From contig JAAYVF010000085.1 of the NCBI GenBank assembly GCA_012517325.1, positions 1 to 64,000 of the forward strand: a DNA stretch of 64,000 bases. The letters run 5' to 3'. A program made the translations under genes and the position numbers. This DNA comes from Myxococcales bacterium. Lineage in GTDB: Bacteria; Lernaellota; Lernaellaia; Lernaellales; Lernaellaceae. Numbering within the stretch: the stretch's first letter is position 1; each line of letters opens with the position of its first letter. Of this stretch, positions 16,729-24,620 are shown piece after piece. The notes under the pieces were generated by a model. That model had not been told where the DNA came from. It ran no database searches and saw only the letters and a list, made by a program, of their open reading frames with translations.

Positions 16729-18649
16729 GGCGAATCGGTTTCGGCCGACCGAACTGGAATGGCAAGCGGCGCTGCTGGCGCTCGGCCTGGCGGTGGCGCT
16801 CGGGCTGATCGACGGCCTGCGCCAGGCGGCCGCGCAAGGCTACGCCGGGCACCTGTATTGGCGGGCCCTGGCCGCCGCCATGCACCGCGCCGCCCCCTGG
16901 GCCATGGCCGGCCTGATGCTCGCGGCCGCGCAGGTCTGGCTGTTGCGCGTTCTGCTCGTGCACCCCAGACGGATCGGGCTCGTGCTGGTGACGGGTTGGG
17001 TCGCCGGGGCGCTCTTGCTGTCGGGATTGCCGCCCGCCCTGCAAACGCTGACGGCGCGGCTACCCCGGGAAAAACTACCCGTGTTCGCCGCTGACCCGGC
17101 CTCGATGGCGGCGTTTCTGCAAAAAATCGTCGGCGCGCTGCTGATGCCCGACCGGCTCTGGATCGCTTTCGCCGACCAGCCCGCGCTCTGGTTGCTGCCA
17201 CTCGGCCTGCCGCTCGTTCTGGGACTGCTGGCGGGCATCGCGCCACTGCTCGTGCTGCGCCGTTGGTCGGCGGTCGAAACGGCGGCGAAACCGCGCTGGT
17301 GGTTCTGGGGTTTGTGGGTCGCGGCGGTGCTGGCGCTGCTCAACGCGCCGCGTTGGCTGACCGAGACCACGCGTCCCGGCGGCGACAACCGGCCGGACGT
17401 GATTTTCATCAGCATCGACACGCTGCGCCGCGACGCGGTGGGCGCCTACGGCAATCCGGCGGGGTTCACGCCGAACCTCGACCGGCTGGCCGCGCGCGGC
17501 GTGCGCCTGGTTGATCTGCGCGCGCCGTCGAGTTGGACGCTGACCTCGCACGGCGCGATGCTGACCGGCCGCTATCCGTGGTCGCTGGGCCTGCGCACCG
17601 TGGCCGACGCGCTGCCGCCGAGCGCGCGGACGCTGGCCGAGGAACTGGCGGCGCGAGGCTACGACACTTACGGGGTGGTCACGCACCTGTTCGTCGACGC
17701 GCCGTACGGCTTCGGCCAGGGCTTCGACCGAATCGACCACCCGAGCAGCGAACGCGCCGGCGACACCGTGGCGCTGGCCGAACGTTGGCTGGCGAAGCGG
17801 CGCGCGAACGTGCCGGCGTTTCTCTTTCTGCATTTTTACGATCCGCATTGGCCCTATCGCCCGCCGGCCGACGTGCCCGACCGATTGCTGGCCGGCACGA
17901 CCGAGGCCGACCGGCGCGAGGTCGACCGCCACCACGACGCGTTCGAGCTGATCGACGCCCTGCGCGGCGGTCCGCCGTCGCTCACCGCGACGGCCCAGGC
18001 GCTCTACCACGCCGAAATCTGGGCGGTGGACCGGGAACTGGGCCGGTTGTTCGACCGGCTCGACCGCGCCGGCCGCCCGGCGATCGTCGTGGTCACCGCC
18101 GATCACGGTGAGATGTTCGGCGAGCACGACATGTACGGTCACGGCATGACGCTGTTCGAGGACGAAATCCGCGTGCCGGGCCTGCTGGCGGGCCCCGGCA
18201 TCCCCGCCGGCCGCGCGATCGAGGGCCCGTGCAACACGGTCGATCTGTTTCCGACCCTGCTGGGATGGCTCGATCTGCCCATGCCGCCGGGGCTCGACGG
18301 CCGGAACCTGGCCGCGGAAATGCGGCTCGATCAACCGTTGCCGTGGCGCTGGGTGGGTGGCGAAAACGCCTCGCTGACCAAGGTGCCGGTGCGCTACGCC
18401 ACCGACAACCGCTGGAAGTGGTTCAGCGGGATGTCGCAGGAAATCAAGAAAAAGCCGGTCGAATATCCGGCGGCCTGGTATCGCCTGGCGGACGAGCCCG
18501 GCGAGACGATCAACCATTTCGGCGAGCCGGATGTGCCGCGCCTCGACGAACTGCTGCCGCGGCTCTTCGCCGCGCAGGGCCGCGGCGACGCCGTCACCAT
18601 CAGCCCCGAACAGCGCGACAAACTCCGCCAATTGGGATATTTGCCGTAG
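16718..18649 (+). CDS. Membrane sulfatase/alkaline-phosphatase-superfamily hydrolase
   Basis: 643 residues. The N-terminal ~220 residues contain about five hydrophobic helices; the rest is a sulfatase-fold domain facing the periplasm. It starts RPDVIFISIDTLRRDAVGAYG (metal-binding Asp pair), then SSWTLTSHGAMLTGRYPWS at the catalytic position, and later VVTADHGEMFGEHDMYGHG with metal ligands. The catalytic site has Thr/Ser instead of the Cys-x-Pro-x-Arg that becomes formylglycine in true sulfatases. A phosphatase, phosphodiesterase or phosphoethanolamine-transferase activity is therefore as likely as sulfate removal. It overlaps the previous gene by 11 bp and is probably coupled to it. Confidence 0.85.
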   Translation: MDRKANRFRPTELEWQAALLALGLAVALGLIDGLRQAAAQGYAGHLYWRALAAAMHRAAPWAMAGLMLAAAQVWLLRVLLVHPRRIGLVLVTGWVAGALLLSGLPPALQTLTARLPREKLPVFAADPASMAAFLQKIVGALLMPDRLWIAFADQPALWLLPLGLPLVLGLLAGIAPLLVLRRWSAVETAAKPRWWFWGLWVAAVLALLNAPRWLTETTRPGGDNRPDVIFISIDTLRRDAVGAYGNPAGFTPNLDRLAARGVRLVDLRAPSSWTLTSHGAMLTGRYPWSLGLRTVADALPPSARTLAEELAARGYDTYGVVTHLFVDAPYGFGQGFDRIDHPSSERAGDTVALAERWLAKRRANVPAFLFLHFYDPHWPYRPPADVPDRLLAGTTEADRREVDRHHDAFELIDALRGGPPSLTATAQALYHAEIWAVDRELGRLFDRLDRAGRPAIVVVTADHGEMFGEHDMYGHGMTLFEDEIRVPGLLAGPGIPAGRAIEGPCNTVDLFPTLLGWLDLPMPPGLDGRNLAAEMRLDQPLPWRWVGGENASLTKVPVRYATDNRWKWFSGMSQEIKKKPVEYPAAWYRLADEPGETINHFGEPDVPRLDELLPRLFAAQGRGDAVTISPEQRDKLRQLGYLP

Positions 18650-18740
18650 GCCTTCGGCGCGTCACGAGCCGGCCGCGATTGACACCCCCGCCCGATCTGG
18701 AGTGAACTGAATCGACTGAATGGGGGCGATGGAGGAACCG

Positions 18741-19508
18741 ATGAAAATGAAATTATTCTGGATCCTGTTTTTGACGCTTGCTAGCTTGGCGTTTCTGGCT
18801 TTCGCCTGCTCCGGCGACGACGATGACGACGACAACGACGACGACAACCTCGGTGACGACGACACCGGCGACGAAAACGCCGACAACCTGTGCGACGAGA
18901 CGACGACGGTCCTCGCGGGCGCCGACACGGTCAGCGAACTGGTCGGCATCTCGGCCGACGACCTGCTCGACACCACCGGCGGCGGTTTCACCACGGCGGC
19001 GGATTATTCCGGCGACACCTCGTTTCTGACCCAATCGCCGGCGGGAACCGCCACCGATCTGACCGTCACCATCGCTTACAACGGCGGCGAAATCCGGCAG
19101 ATCGAATCCGTGCCCGCGGCCGGCGACGACGAGAGCCAGAGCGAGATCGGTTGGGATTGCCGGCACCGGCTGGAGGTCGAGGTGACCCTCGGCTTTGCGA
19201 CAGCCGACGGCGCTTTCGCCGAAAGTTGGTCGGCCGTGCTCGCGCAGGCCCTCGCCGACGATCAGGGCAATCTCGCCGCTCCGACCCTGGCCGGCGAATT
19301 CGATCCGTTGTCCCTGACCGGCAGCTTCGAAATCCTTTCCATCGAAGGACCGACGCCCGACGCGGTGACCGGCGCGCTTGCCTCGACCGCGGTCGATCCT
19401 TACGTGGGCGGCCTCGATATTCTCGTCGAGCAATCGCAGGGCGTCGGCGACGAAGGCACCGTCAGCCAGACGCGCCACGTCGCACTGGCCTGGGGCGGGT
19501 ATCAATAA
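18741..19508 (+). CDS. Lipoprotein with poly-Asp linker
   Basis: 255 residues from the ATG at 18741, which has GGAGG five bases upstream; an ATG 21 bases earlier is less well placed. The hydrophobic signal ends in the lipobox LAFAC, directly followed by a run of about 25 residues that is mostly Asp and Asn. The remaining ~200 residues are Asp/Ala/Thr-rich with an all-beta appearance (DLTVTIAYNGGEIRQIE). Asp-rich spacers after the lipid anchor recur in this window and look like a lineage habit. No family recognised. Transcription ends at the large hairpin at 19592-19665. Confidence 0.7.
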   Translation: MKMKLFWILFLTLASLAFLAFACSGDDDDDDNDDDNLGDDDTGDENADNLCDETTTVLAGADTVSELVGISADDLLDTTGGGFTTAADYSGDTSFLTQSPAGTATDLTVTIAYNGGEIRQIESVPAAGDDESQSEIGWDCRHRLEVEVTLGFATADGAFAESWSAVLAQALADDQGNLAAPTLAGEFDPLSLTGSFEILSIEGPTPDAVTGALASTAVDPYVGGLDILVEQSQGVGDEGTVSQTRHVALAWGGYQ

Positions 19509-19530
19509 TGGGGAATGGCGAATGCGGAAC

Positions 19531-19557
19531 GTAAGAGCGGCTTAGCAGCCGCGATAC
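19531..19557. repeat. REP-like palindromic repeat, copy 1
   Basis: 27 bases beginning GTAAGAGCGGCT and containing the perfect inverted repeat GCGGCT-TAGC-AGCCGC. It is 26/27 identical to 46005-46031. The second copy starts with GTAG, the 5' tetranucleotide typical of REPs mobilised by RAYT transposases. Confidence 0.7.
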
Positions 19558-19591
19558 CGCTCATGCCGCAAGGAATAATGGGGAATGCGGA

Positions 19592-19665
19592 ATGAGAAAT
19601 AAAAAACGGGGACATGAACCAAGTCACGCTGGGCGTGACGACTTCGTGTACCCGTTTTTTCTCAT
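19592..19665. terminator. Long bidirectional hairpin/terminator between convergent genes
   Basis: Left arm ATGAG...AAAAAACGGG (from 19592) pairs with CCCGTTTTTTCTCAT (19651-19665). The loop holds a second perfect hairpin, GTCACG-CTGGG-CGTGAC (19623-19639). The A-run on one side and T-run on the other would serve as an intrinsic terminator for both converging transcripts. Confidence 0.7.
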
Positions 19666-19715
19666 TTTAATCGATTACCTGAATCAGTAATGAGAGAAAC
19701 GGTACTAACGGAAGG

Positions 19716-20513
19716 TCATTCTTCCTCCCGCTCCTCTTCTTCTTTTTCGCCGCCGGGTTTCCAATTCGCGCCTTTGTGATGGTACGTCACCGCCGGGCCG
19801 CCGGTGAGCACGAGGGCGCCCGGCTCGAAGGCGAAGGTCGGCGCGGGCCAGTTGCGCAGAATGCCGCGATCGATCGGCTCGGCGTACGGATTGCGCGAGC
19901 CGCCGAAGAAATCGACGATCGTTTCCGGCGCGCCCTTGCCGCCGAATTGCAACGGCGCCCAATCCAGCCGCAAACCGCCCGAAACCGTCGACTGCCAGCG
20001 CGGTTCCGAGCCGGTGTGTCCGAAGCCGCCCAGGCGCAGCCCGTAGCTGCGGCCCGGATCGTCGGTCCAGTAGGCGTCGCCGATCCAGGCAAACGCCGAA
20101 CCGCCGACGCTGTAGTTGGTGATTTCGCCCTCGCTCAGACGCGTCGCGTAATCCACGCCGGCAAAACCCGACAACCACCCGAGGCCGAGCCGCGGCCGCA
20201 AGACGGCGTTGCCGTCGATGTCCTGCCGGAAACCCAGCGCGCCGTTGAGGCTGCAATTGTCGACGGCGACGGTCAGGTCCACGCCGTCCTTGATTCCCTT
20301 GCGCAGATAGACGCCGAAGTTGGCGACCAGACCGCGAAAGCCGACCGGTCGAATCTTGCGGCCGACGTAACCGAACGAACCGAAACCGCCGACCTCGAAT
20401 TCCTCCACCTGGGCGATACCGGTCGGCTCGATCGGCAGATAAGTGGGGTTGCAGGCCGCCGCGAGCAGGGTCAGCCCGCCGATAATGAGTAGATTTCTCA
20501 ATAAAATGCGCAT
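19716..20513 (-). CDS. Lipoprotein of unknown function, Gly/aromatic-rich
   Basis: 265 residues. The signal sequence ends in lipobox LAAAC (Cys at ~20), then NPTYLP. The mature protein is rich in Gly and aromatic residues in alternating strands (FGSFGYVGRKIRPVGF, LAVDNCSL, YGLRLGGFGHTG), which suggests a beta-barrel or beta-sandwich at the outer membrane. The C-terminus is a charged Glu/Lys tail, not an aromatic BAM signal. The ATG at 20513 was chosen because the TTG 12 bases upstream has no ribosome site. A promoter is visible at 20541-20569. No family recognised. Confidence 0.65.
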   Translation of the reverse strand: MRILLRNLLIIGGLTLLAAACNPTYLPIEPTGIAQVEEFEVGGFGSFGYVGRKIRPVGFRGLVANFGVYLRKGIKDGVDLTVAVDNCSLNGALGFRQDIDGNAVLRPRLGLGWLSGFAGVDYATRLSEGEITNYSVGGSAFAWIGDAYWTDDPGRSYGLRLGGFGHTGSEPRWQSTVSGGLRLDWAPLQFGGKGAPETIVDFFGGSRNPYAEPIDRGILRNWPAPTFAFEPGALVLTGGPAVTYHHKGANWKPGGEKEEEEREEE

Positions 20514-20540
20514 TTTCACGACCAATGATGAGCTAGTCTG

Positions 20541-20569
20541 TTGATACCATGAATATTTTCCCCTGCCAA
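20541..20569 (-). promoter_or_regulatory. Sigma-70-like promoter of the 20513 lipoprotein gene
   Basis: On the minus strand: -35 TTGGCA (20564-20569), 17-base spacer, -10 TATCAA (20541-20546), about 28 bases ahead of the start codon. Confidence 0.4.
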
Positions 20570-20603
20570 GCAGTACCTTGAAAAGACAAGCGCCCGCTTT
20601 CAG

Positions 20604-20627
20604 TTTTTCATCGCGCCTGATGAAAAA
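20604..20627. terminator. Symmetric hairpin TTTTTCATC / GATGAAAAA
   Basis: Nine-base stem TTTTTCATC (20604-20612), loop GCGCCT, GATGAAAAA (20619-20627). It has A- and T-rich arms on both strands, so it could stop transcription in either direction between the promoter at 20541-20569 and the structured region at 20752-20955. Confidence 0.3.
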
Positions 20628-20751
20628 TCCGCGAGAAACAACCGTCCATTTCGGACCGGCCTTTCCGCAACTCCATGAGAATAAAGAGAAACATCTTTTG
20701 GCACCGCGTTTGCACCCATGGTGAGGCGTACATTCGTTCTTTCATAGCTTG

Positions 20752-20960
20752 CTGAGGGCTTTCGCCGATACCGCTGATCTGCCGGAGACGGCAGACCGAA
20801 GGCCCTCAGTTCTCTCGGGCCCATCGCCCTCGATTGTCGAGGGTTTATCATGCCCGCGAGGACACCTGCTCACGGTGTCCTCAAATTGCCCGGCCTTCTA
20901 GGTGACCCTATCAACTGTCTCTAAGCTAGCGGTGGATCCCAACCGGATCCGCCGCCCCGC
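20752..20960. ncRNA. Candidate structured RNA, unidentified
   Basis: A stretch without a plausible gene in which inverted repeats follow each other almost without gaps. A 13-bp stem (20752-20764 with 20797-20809) encloses a 7-bp stem closed by a GAGA (GNRA-type) loop (20778-20795). Then come CCCTCGA-TTG-TCGAGGG (20827-20843), a 9-bp stem GAGGACACC/GGTGTCCTC (20858-20882), and an 11-bp stem GCGGTGGATCC/GGATCCGCCGC (20929-20955) followed by a T-rich stretch. I compared it by eye with RNase P RNA, tmRNA, SRP RNA and cyclic-di-GMP riboswitches and saw no match. It could be a trans-acting RNA or a leader of the gene at 21103. Strand is uncertain; plus is favoured by the final stem plus T-rich tail. 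Confidence 0.4.
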
Positions 20961-21102
20961 CTTTATTTATTGGTTGACGGACCGCCGCGTATCGATCGTT
21001 ATCTTCATGTACGGCGGCAGGTTCTTGATTGCCTGAAAGCCTGCCATCGGGTACAAAGAGCGAAAGAAAAGAAAAAACAAACTGTTCGGGGAGAATCGTA
21101 CG

Positions 21103-21828
21103 GTGGGCGGCTACATCGACATGCACACGCATCTGCTGCCGGGTTTCGACGACGGGGCCAAGGAGGCGGCGGAAAGCCTGGAAATTCTCTTTCAGGCCCG
21201 GCAGGCCGGCTTCGACGGCATCGCGGTGACGCCGCACGTCATGGTCGGCGTTTACGAACCCACGCGCGCCGCCGTCGACGAAGCGATCCGCCTGCTGCTG
21301 GAACGCACCCGGTTGGAAATGCCCGGCCTGGTGCTGCACCCGGGCGCCGAATACTACCTGGACGATCATTTCTACCAGCGCCTCGAAGCGGGGCGGATCG
21401 ATCCGCTGGCCGGCGGCACGCACGTGTTGGTCGAATTGCCGCTGCTGAAGCTGCCGCCGCTGACCAAGGAGTTCGCCTTTCGCATCCGCATCAAGGGATT
21501 CGTGCCGATCCTGGCGCACCCGGAGCGTTACGCCGACGTCGGTCGCGAGCCGCGGCTGGCCGAGATGCTGACGCATGCCGGCTATCGCCTGCAGATCAAT
21601 CTCGGCAGCCTGACCGGCATGTACGGCCGCAAGGCCCGCAAGGCGGCCGAATGGATGCTCAAGCACGAGTTGGTCGATTTCGTCGGCTCCGACGCGCATA
21701 CGCCCAAACAAGCGATGGAAGCGTTCGGGGCCGGATTGGAGGAACTACGTGAGCTGGTCGGCGAGGCGGAACTGGATCGCCTGTTGATCGCCAACCCGGC
21801 CGAAGCGCTTGGAGGCAAGGAAACATGA
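21103..21828 (+). CDS. PHP-family phosphotyrosine phosphatase (CpsB/YwqE-like)
   Basis: 241 residues from a GTG with GGGGAG nine bases upstream. PHP metal ligands are clear: DMHTHLLPGFDDGAK, VTPHVM, HPGAEYY, ILAHPERY and VGSDAHTP. These are the motifs of manganese-dependent tyrosine phosphatases that act on bacterial tyrosine kinases controlling capsule and exopolysaccharide export. No tyrosine kinase lies in the window. The gene overlaps the GspE-type ATPase by 4 bp (ATGA), so it heads an operon with a secretion ATPase and a glycosyltransferase, consistent with a surface-polysaccharide or pilus role. Confidence 0.85.
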   Translation: MGGYIDMHTHLLPGFDDGAKEAAESLEILFQARQAGFDGIAVTPHVMVGVYEPTRAAVDEAIRLLLERTRLEMPGLVLHPGAEYYLDDHFYQRLEAGRIDPLAGGTHVLVELPLLKLPPLTKEFAFRIRIKGFVPILAHPERYADVGREPRLAEMLTHAGYRLQINLGSLTGMYGRKARKAAEWMLKHELVDFVGSDAHTPKQAMEAFGAGLEELRELVGEAELDRLLIANPAEALGGKET

Positions 21829-23453
21829 GCGAACCGATTGCCGACTTCGATTTCGGACCCTATCAGGTCGACCCGGAAAGCGTGCGGCTGTTGCCCCAGA
21901 TGTTCTGCCTGACGCACGACGTGATCATCCTGGGGCGGGTGGAAACCGGCGACCGCGATCCGGTGGTCGTGGGCCTGGCCGATCCGAACGACCTGGACAC
22001 GCTCGACGCGATCAGCCGCGTGATGCGCGGCCGGCGCGTGACGCCGATCAAGGTGGCGGGCGAAAAAATCCAGAAGGCGCTGGCCTATGCCTACGGCTTC
22101 GACAAGGTCGTCGATCCGCCGCCGGGCGTACCGTCGCCGCCGCAGGAACTGGAGCGCGAGGTCATCCTGGGCGCCGAGGCGCCGGCCGAGGGCGACGCCG
22201 GCAAACAAAAGAGCATCCATTCGGCGCAGCTCGACCGCGAGGACGACACGCCGATCAAGCGGCTGGTCAACGAGGTTCTGATCACCGCCTTGCGCCGCGG
22301 CGCCACCGACATCCACATCGAGAATTTCCGGTACGAGACGGTGACGCGCCTCAAGGTGGACGGGCTGTTGCAGCGCGTCCGTTCGCCGATCAACAAGGCG
22401 AACGTCGAGGAGGTCGTCAACCGCATCAAAATCGTCTCGCGGCTCGACATCAGCGAAAAGCGCGCGCCGCAGGACGGCCGGTTGACCTTGCCGGTCAACC
22501 AGGGCGGCAACCTGTACGAGGTGCCGTTCCGCGTGTCGATCATTCCGGGCCCGTGGGGCGAGGACATCGTGCTGCGCATTCTCGACAAGTCCATGGCGCC
22601 GATCGACCTGGAACTGTTGGGCTTCACCAGCGGCGACCTGGACAACTTCAAGCGGCTGATCGCCAACCCGCAGGGCCTCATTCTCAACTCGGGCCCCACC
22701 GGTTCGGGCAAGACGACGACGCTCTACGCCAGCCTGAAGCACATCCGCAATCCGCAGATCAAAATCCTCTCGGCCGAGGATCCGATCGAATACGACATCG
22801 AGGGCGTCTGCCAGAAACAGGTCGGCCCGAAACTCGATTTCGCCGATCTGGCGCGCGCCTTCCTGCGCCACGATCCGGACGTTTTGCTCATCGGCGAAAT
22901 CCGCGACGCCGAAACGGCCGACGCTGCCGCCAAGGCCGCGCAAACCGGCCACCTCGTGCTGTCCACCGTGCACACCAACGACGCCGTTTCGGCGATCTCG
23001 CGCCTGGCCGGCCTGGGCCTCGAGTACGACATCGTTTCCTCCATCCTGCTGGGCGTGCTCAGCCAGCGCCTGGTGCGCCGCGTCTGCCGGCAGTGCGCCG
23101 CGCCGTTGCTGCCCAACGACCGCCTGCGCGCGCTGTTCGGCCGGGCGGCGGCGGGCCTCGACCTGGTGCAAGGGCGGGGTTGCGAGCACTGCCATCAGAC
23201 GGGCTATCGCGGGCGCATCGGCTTGTTCGAACTGTTCATCGTCGACGATGAACTGCAGCAGCACATCCAGATGGAGACGCCGCTGCCGGAAATCCAGCGC
23301 CTGGCTATCGCCAAGGGGATGACGCCGCTGGTCCTCGACGGGCTGCGCAAGGTCGCGCACCAGCTCACCACGCTGGAGGAAATCGTCCGGGTCGTGCCGT
23401 ACCGGCAGATCGCCGCCAATCTGCGCGACGCGCCCGCCAAACCGGCGGCCTGA
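21825..23453 (+). CDS. Type II secretion / type IV pilus assembly ATPase (GspE/PilB family)
   Basis: 542 residues. A short N-terminal MshEN-like domain (DPVVVGLADPNDLDTLDAI) precedes the ATPase core. The Walker A motif is GPTGSGKTT with Lys296, then EDPIEYDIEG (Asp box), VLLIGEIRDAETA (Walker B) and LVLSTVHTNDA (His box). A tetracysteine zinc site is present (CRQC and CEHC, about 415-450), diagnostic of GspE/PilB rather than the retraction ATPase PilT. The protein powers pilus or pseudopilus assembly from the cytoplasmic side of the inner membrane. No other pilus or secretion genes are in view, so the machine it serves must be encoded elsewhere. Confidence 0.93.
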   Translation: MSEPIADFDFGPYQVDPESVRLLPQMFCLTHDVIILGRVETGDRDPVVVGLADPNDLDTLDAISRVMRGRRVTPIKVAGEKIQKALAYAYGFDKVVDPPPGVPSPPQELEREVILGAEAPAEGDAGKQKSIHSAQLDREDDTPIKRLVNEVLITALRRGATDIHIENFRYETVTRLKVDGLLQRVRSPINKANVEEVVNRIKIVSRLDISEKRAPQDGRLTLPVNQGGNLYEVPFRVSIIPGPWGEDIVLRILDKSMAPIDLELLGFTSGDLDNFKRLIANPQGLILNSGPTGSGKTTTLYASLKHIRNPQIKILSAEDPIEYDIEGVCQKQVGPKLDFADLARAFLRHDPDVLLIGEIRDAETADAAAKAAQTGHLVLSTVHTNDAVSAISRLAGLGLEYDIVSSILLGVLSQRLVRRVCRQCAAPLLPNDRLRALFGRAAAGLDLVQGRGCEHCHQTGYRGRIGLFELFIVDDELQQHIQMETPLPEIQRLAIAKGMTPLVLDGLRKVAHQLTTLEEIVRVVPYRQIAANLRDAPAKPAA

Positions 23454-23462
23454 GCGAAGCCG

Positions 23463-24602
23463 ATGGGAATCGCCGGCAAAAAAATTCTGCTGACGACCAC
23501 GCACCAGAACATCCGTTCCGGCGGCAGCATCCAGTTGTCGCAGCTGGCGCGGGCGCTGACGGCGGCCGGGGCGCGCGTCGAGGCGCTTTTCAATTACCGG
23601 GCCGGCGCCGACCGCGAATCGTCCAACCTGACCGCGCTGGAACAGGCGGGCGTTGCGGTGCGGTTTCTGCGCTTCAACCGCTGGTACCACCCGGCGCAGA
23701 TCTGGCGCCTGCGCGACTGGCTGCGGCGGGGCGCCTACGACATCGTCCATACGCACAAGGGAAGCGATTTGTCGCTGGTGCTGCTGGCGGGTGCGGGGCT
23801 GCCCATTCCGTGCGTCGTCAACACGCGCGGCGTCAATTTCCGCCTGGGCCTGAACCGCTACAAGTACCGCAGCCGGCGGCTGGATCGCATCATTGTGGTC
23901 AGCCAGGACAGCCGGCGCGTGATGGTCGATTGTGGCGTGCCCGCCGATAAAATCCGCGTGATCTACGGCGGCGCCGACACCGAACGCTTCCGCCCGCTGC
24001 CGGCCGAGCGCGCGCCGGTGCGCGCCGAGTGGAGCATCCCGCCCGACGCGCTGGTCAGCGTCGTGGCGGCCAACCTGGTGCGGCAAAAAGGCCACGGCGA
24101 CTACCTGGAAGCGGCAGCGGCGCTGCGCGCCGCGCATCCGGAACTATGGCACGTCTTCGCCGGGGGCGGCGATCAGGCCCCCTGGCGCGAACGGGCCGCC
24201 GAACTGGGCGTGGCCGACCGGGTGATTTTCGCCGGCTTCCGCCGCGACATGGAACGCGTCTACGCGGCGGCCGATCTGTCGGTGATGCCCAGTTTCGCGG
24301 GCGAGGGCGTTTCGGGCGTCCTCCGCGAGGCGATGGCCTGCGGCTTGCCGGTCATCACCACCGACGTCGGCGGCAACGCGGAACTGGTGCGCGACGGCGA
24401 AACCGGCCTCGTGGTGCCGATCCGGCAACCGGCGGCGCTGGCCGGCGCCCTGCAGCGACTGGTGGTCGACCGCGAACTGGCCGCACGGCTTGCGGGCGCG
24501 GGGGCGGCGCTGGTCCGGTCGCAATTTTCGGTGGCGCACCGGATGGAACGGATTCTGGCCCTTTACGAAGAGGTGTTTCGCGACAAGGGGCTGCCTTTTT
24601 AA
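23463..24602 (+). CDS. Glycosyltransferase family 4 (GT-B fold)
   Basis: 379 residues, two Rossmann domains. The N-terminal half begins KKILLTTTHQNIRSGGSIQ, with a glycine-rich acceptor-side loop. The C-terminal half has VSVVAANLVRQKGHGDYLEA, HVFAGGGDQAPWRE and the nucleotide-sugar-binding pattern GEGVSGVLREAMACGLPVIT (Glu-x7-Glu). Family members transfer sugars in lipopolysaccharide or exopolysaccharide synthesis at the inner face of the inner membrane. It is 9 bp after the GspE-type gene and 18 bp before addB. Acceptor and donor are unknown. Confidence 0.9.
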   Translation: MGIAGKKILLTTTHQNIRSGGSIQLSQLARALTAAGARVEALFNYRAGADRESSNLTALEQAGVAVRFLRFNRWYHPAQIWRLRDWLRRGAYDIVHTHKGSDLSLVLLAGAGLPIPCVVNTRGVNFRLGLNRYKYRSRRLDRIIVVSQDSRRVMVDCGVPADKIRVIYGGADTERFRPLPAERAPVRAEWSIPPDALVSVVAANLVRQKGHGDYLEAAAALRAAHPELWHVFAGGGDQAPWRERAAELGVADRVIFAGFRRDMERVYAAADLSVMPSFAGEGVSGVLREAMACGLPVITTDVGGNAELVRDGETGLVVPIRQPAALAGALQRLVVDRELAARLAGAGAALVRSQFSVAHRMERILALYEEVFRDKGLPF

Positions 24603-24620
24603 AACCGGAGGCCTCGCGGC

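Noticed and set aside
16718-18649. Annotation as a true arylsulfatase
   Set aside because: The Cys/Ser-x-Pro-x-Arg formylglycine motif is missing; SSWTLTSH is found instead, so only the superfamily is called.
20600-20851. 83-codon minus-strand open frame
   Set aside because: It lies over the strong stem-loops, lacks a ribosome site and has no protein-like pattern.
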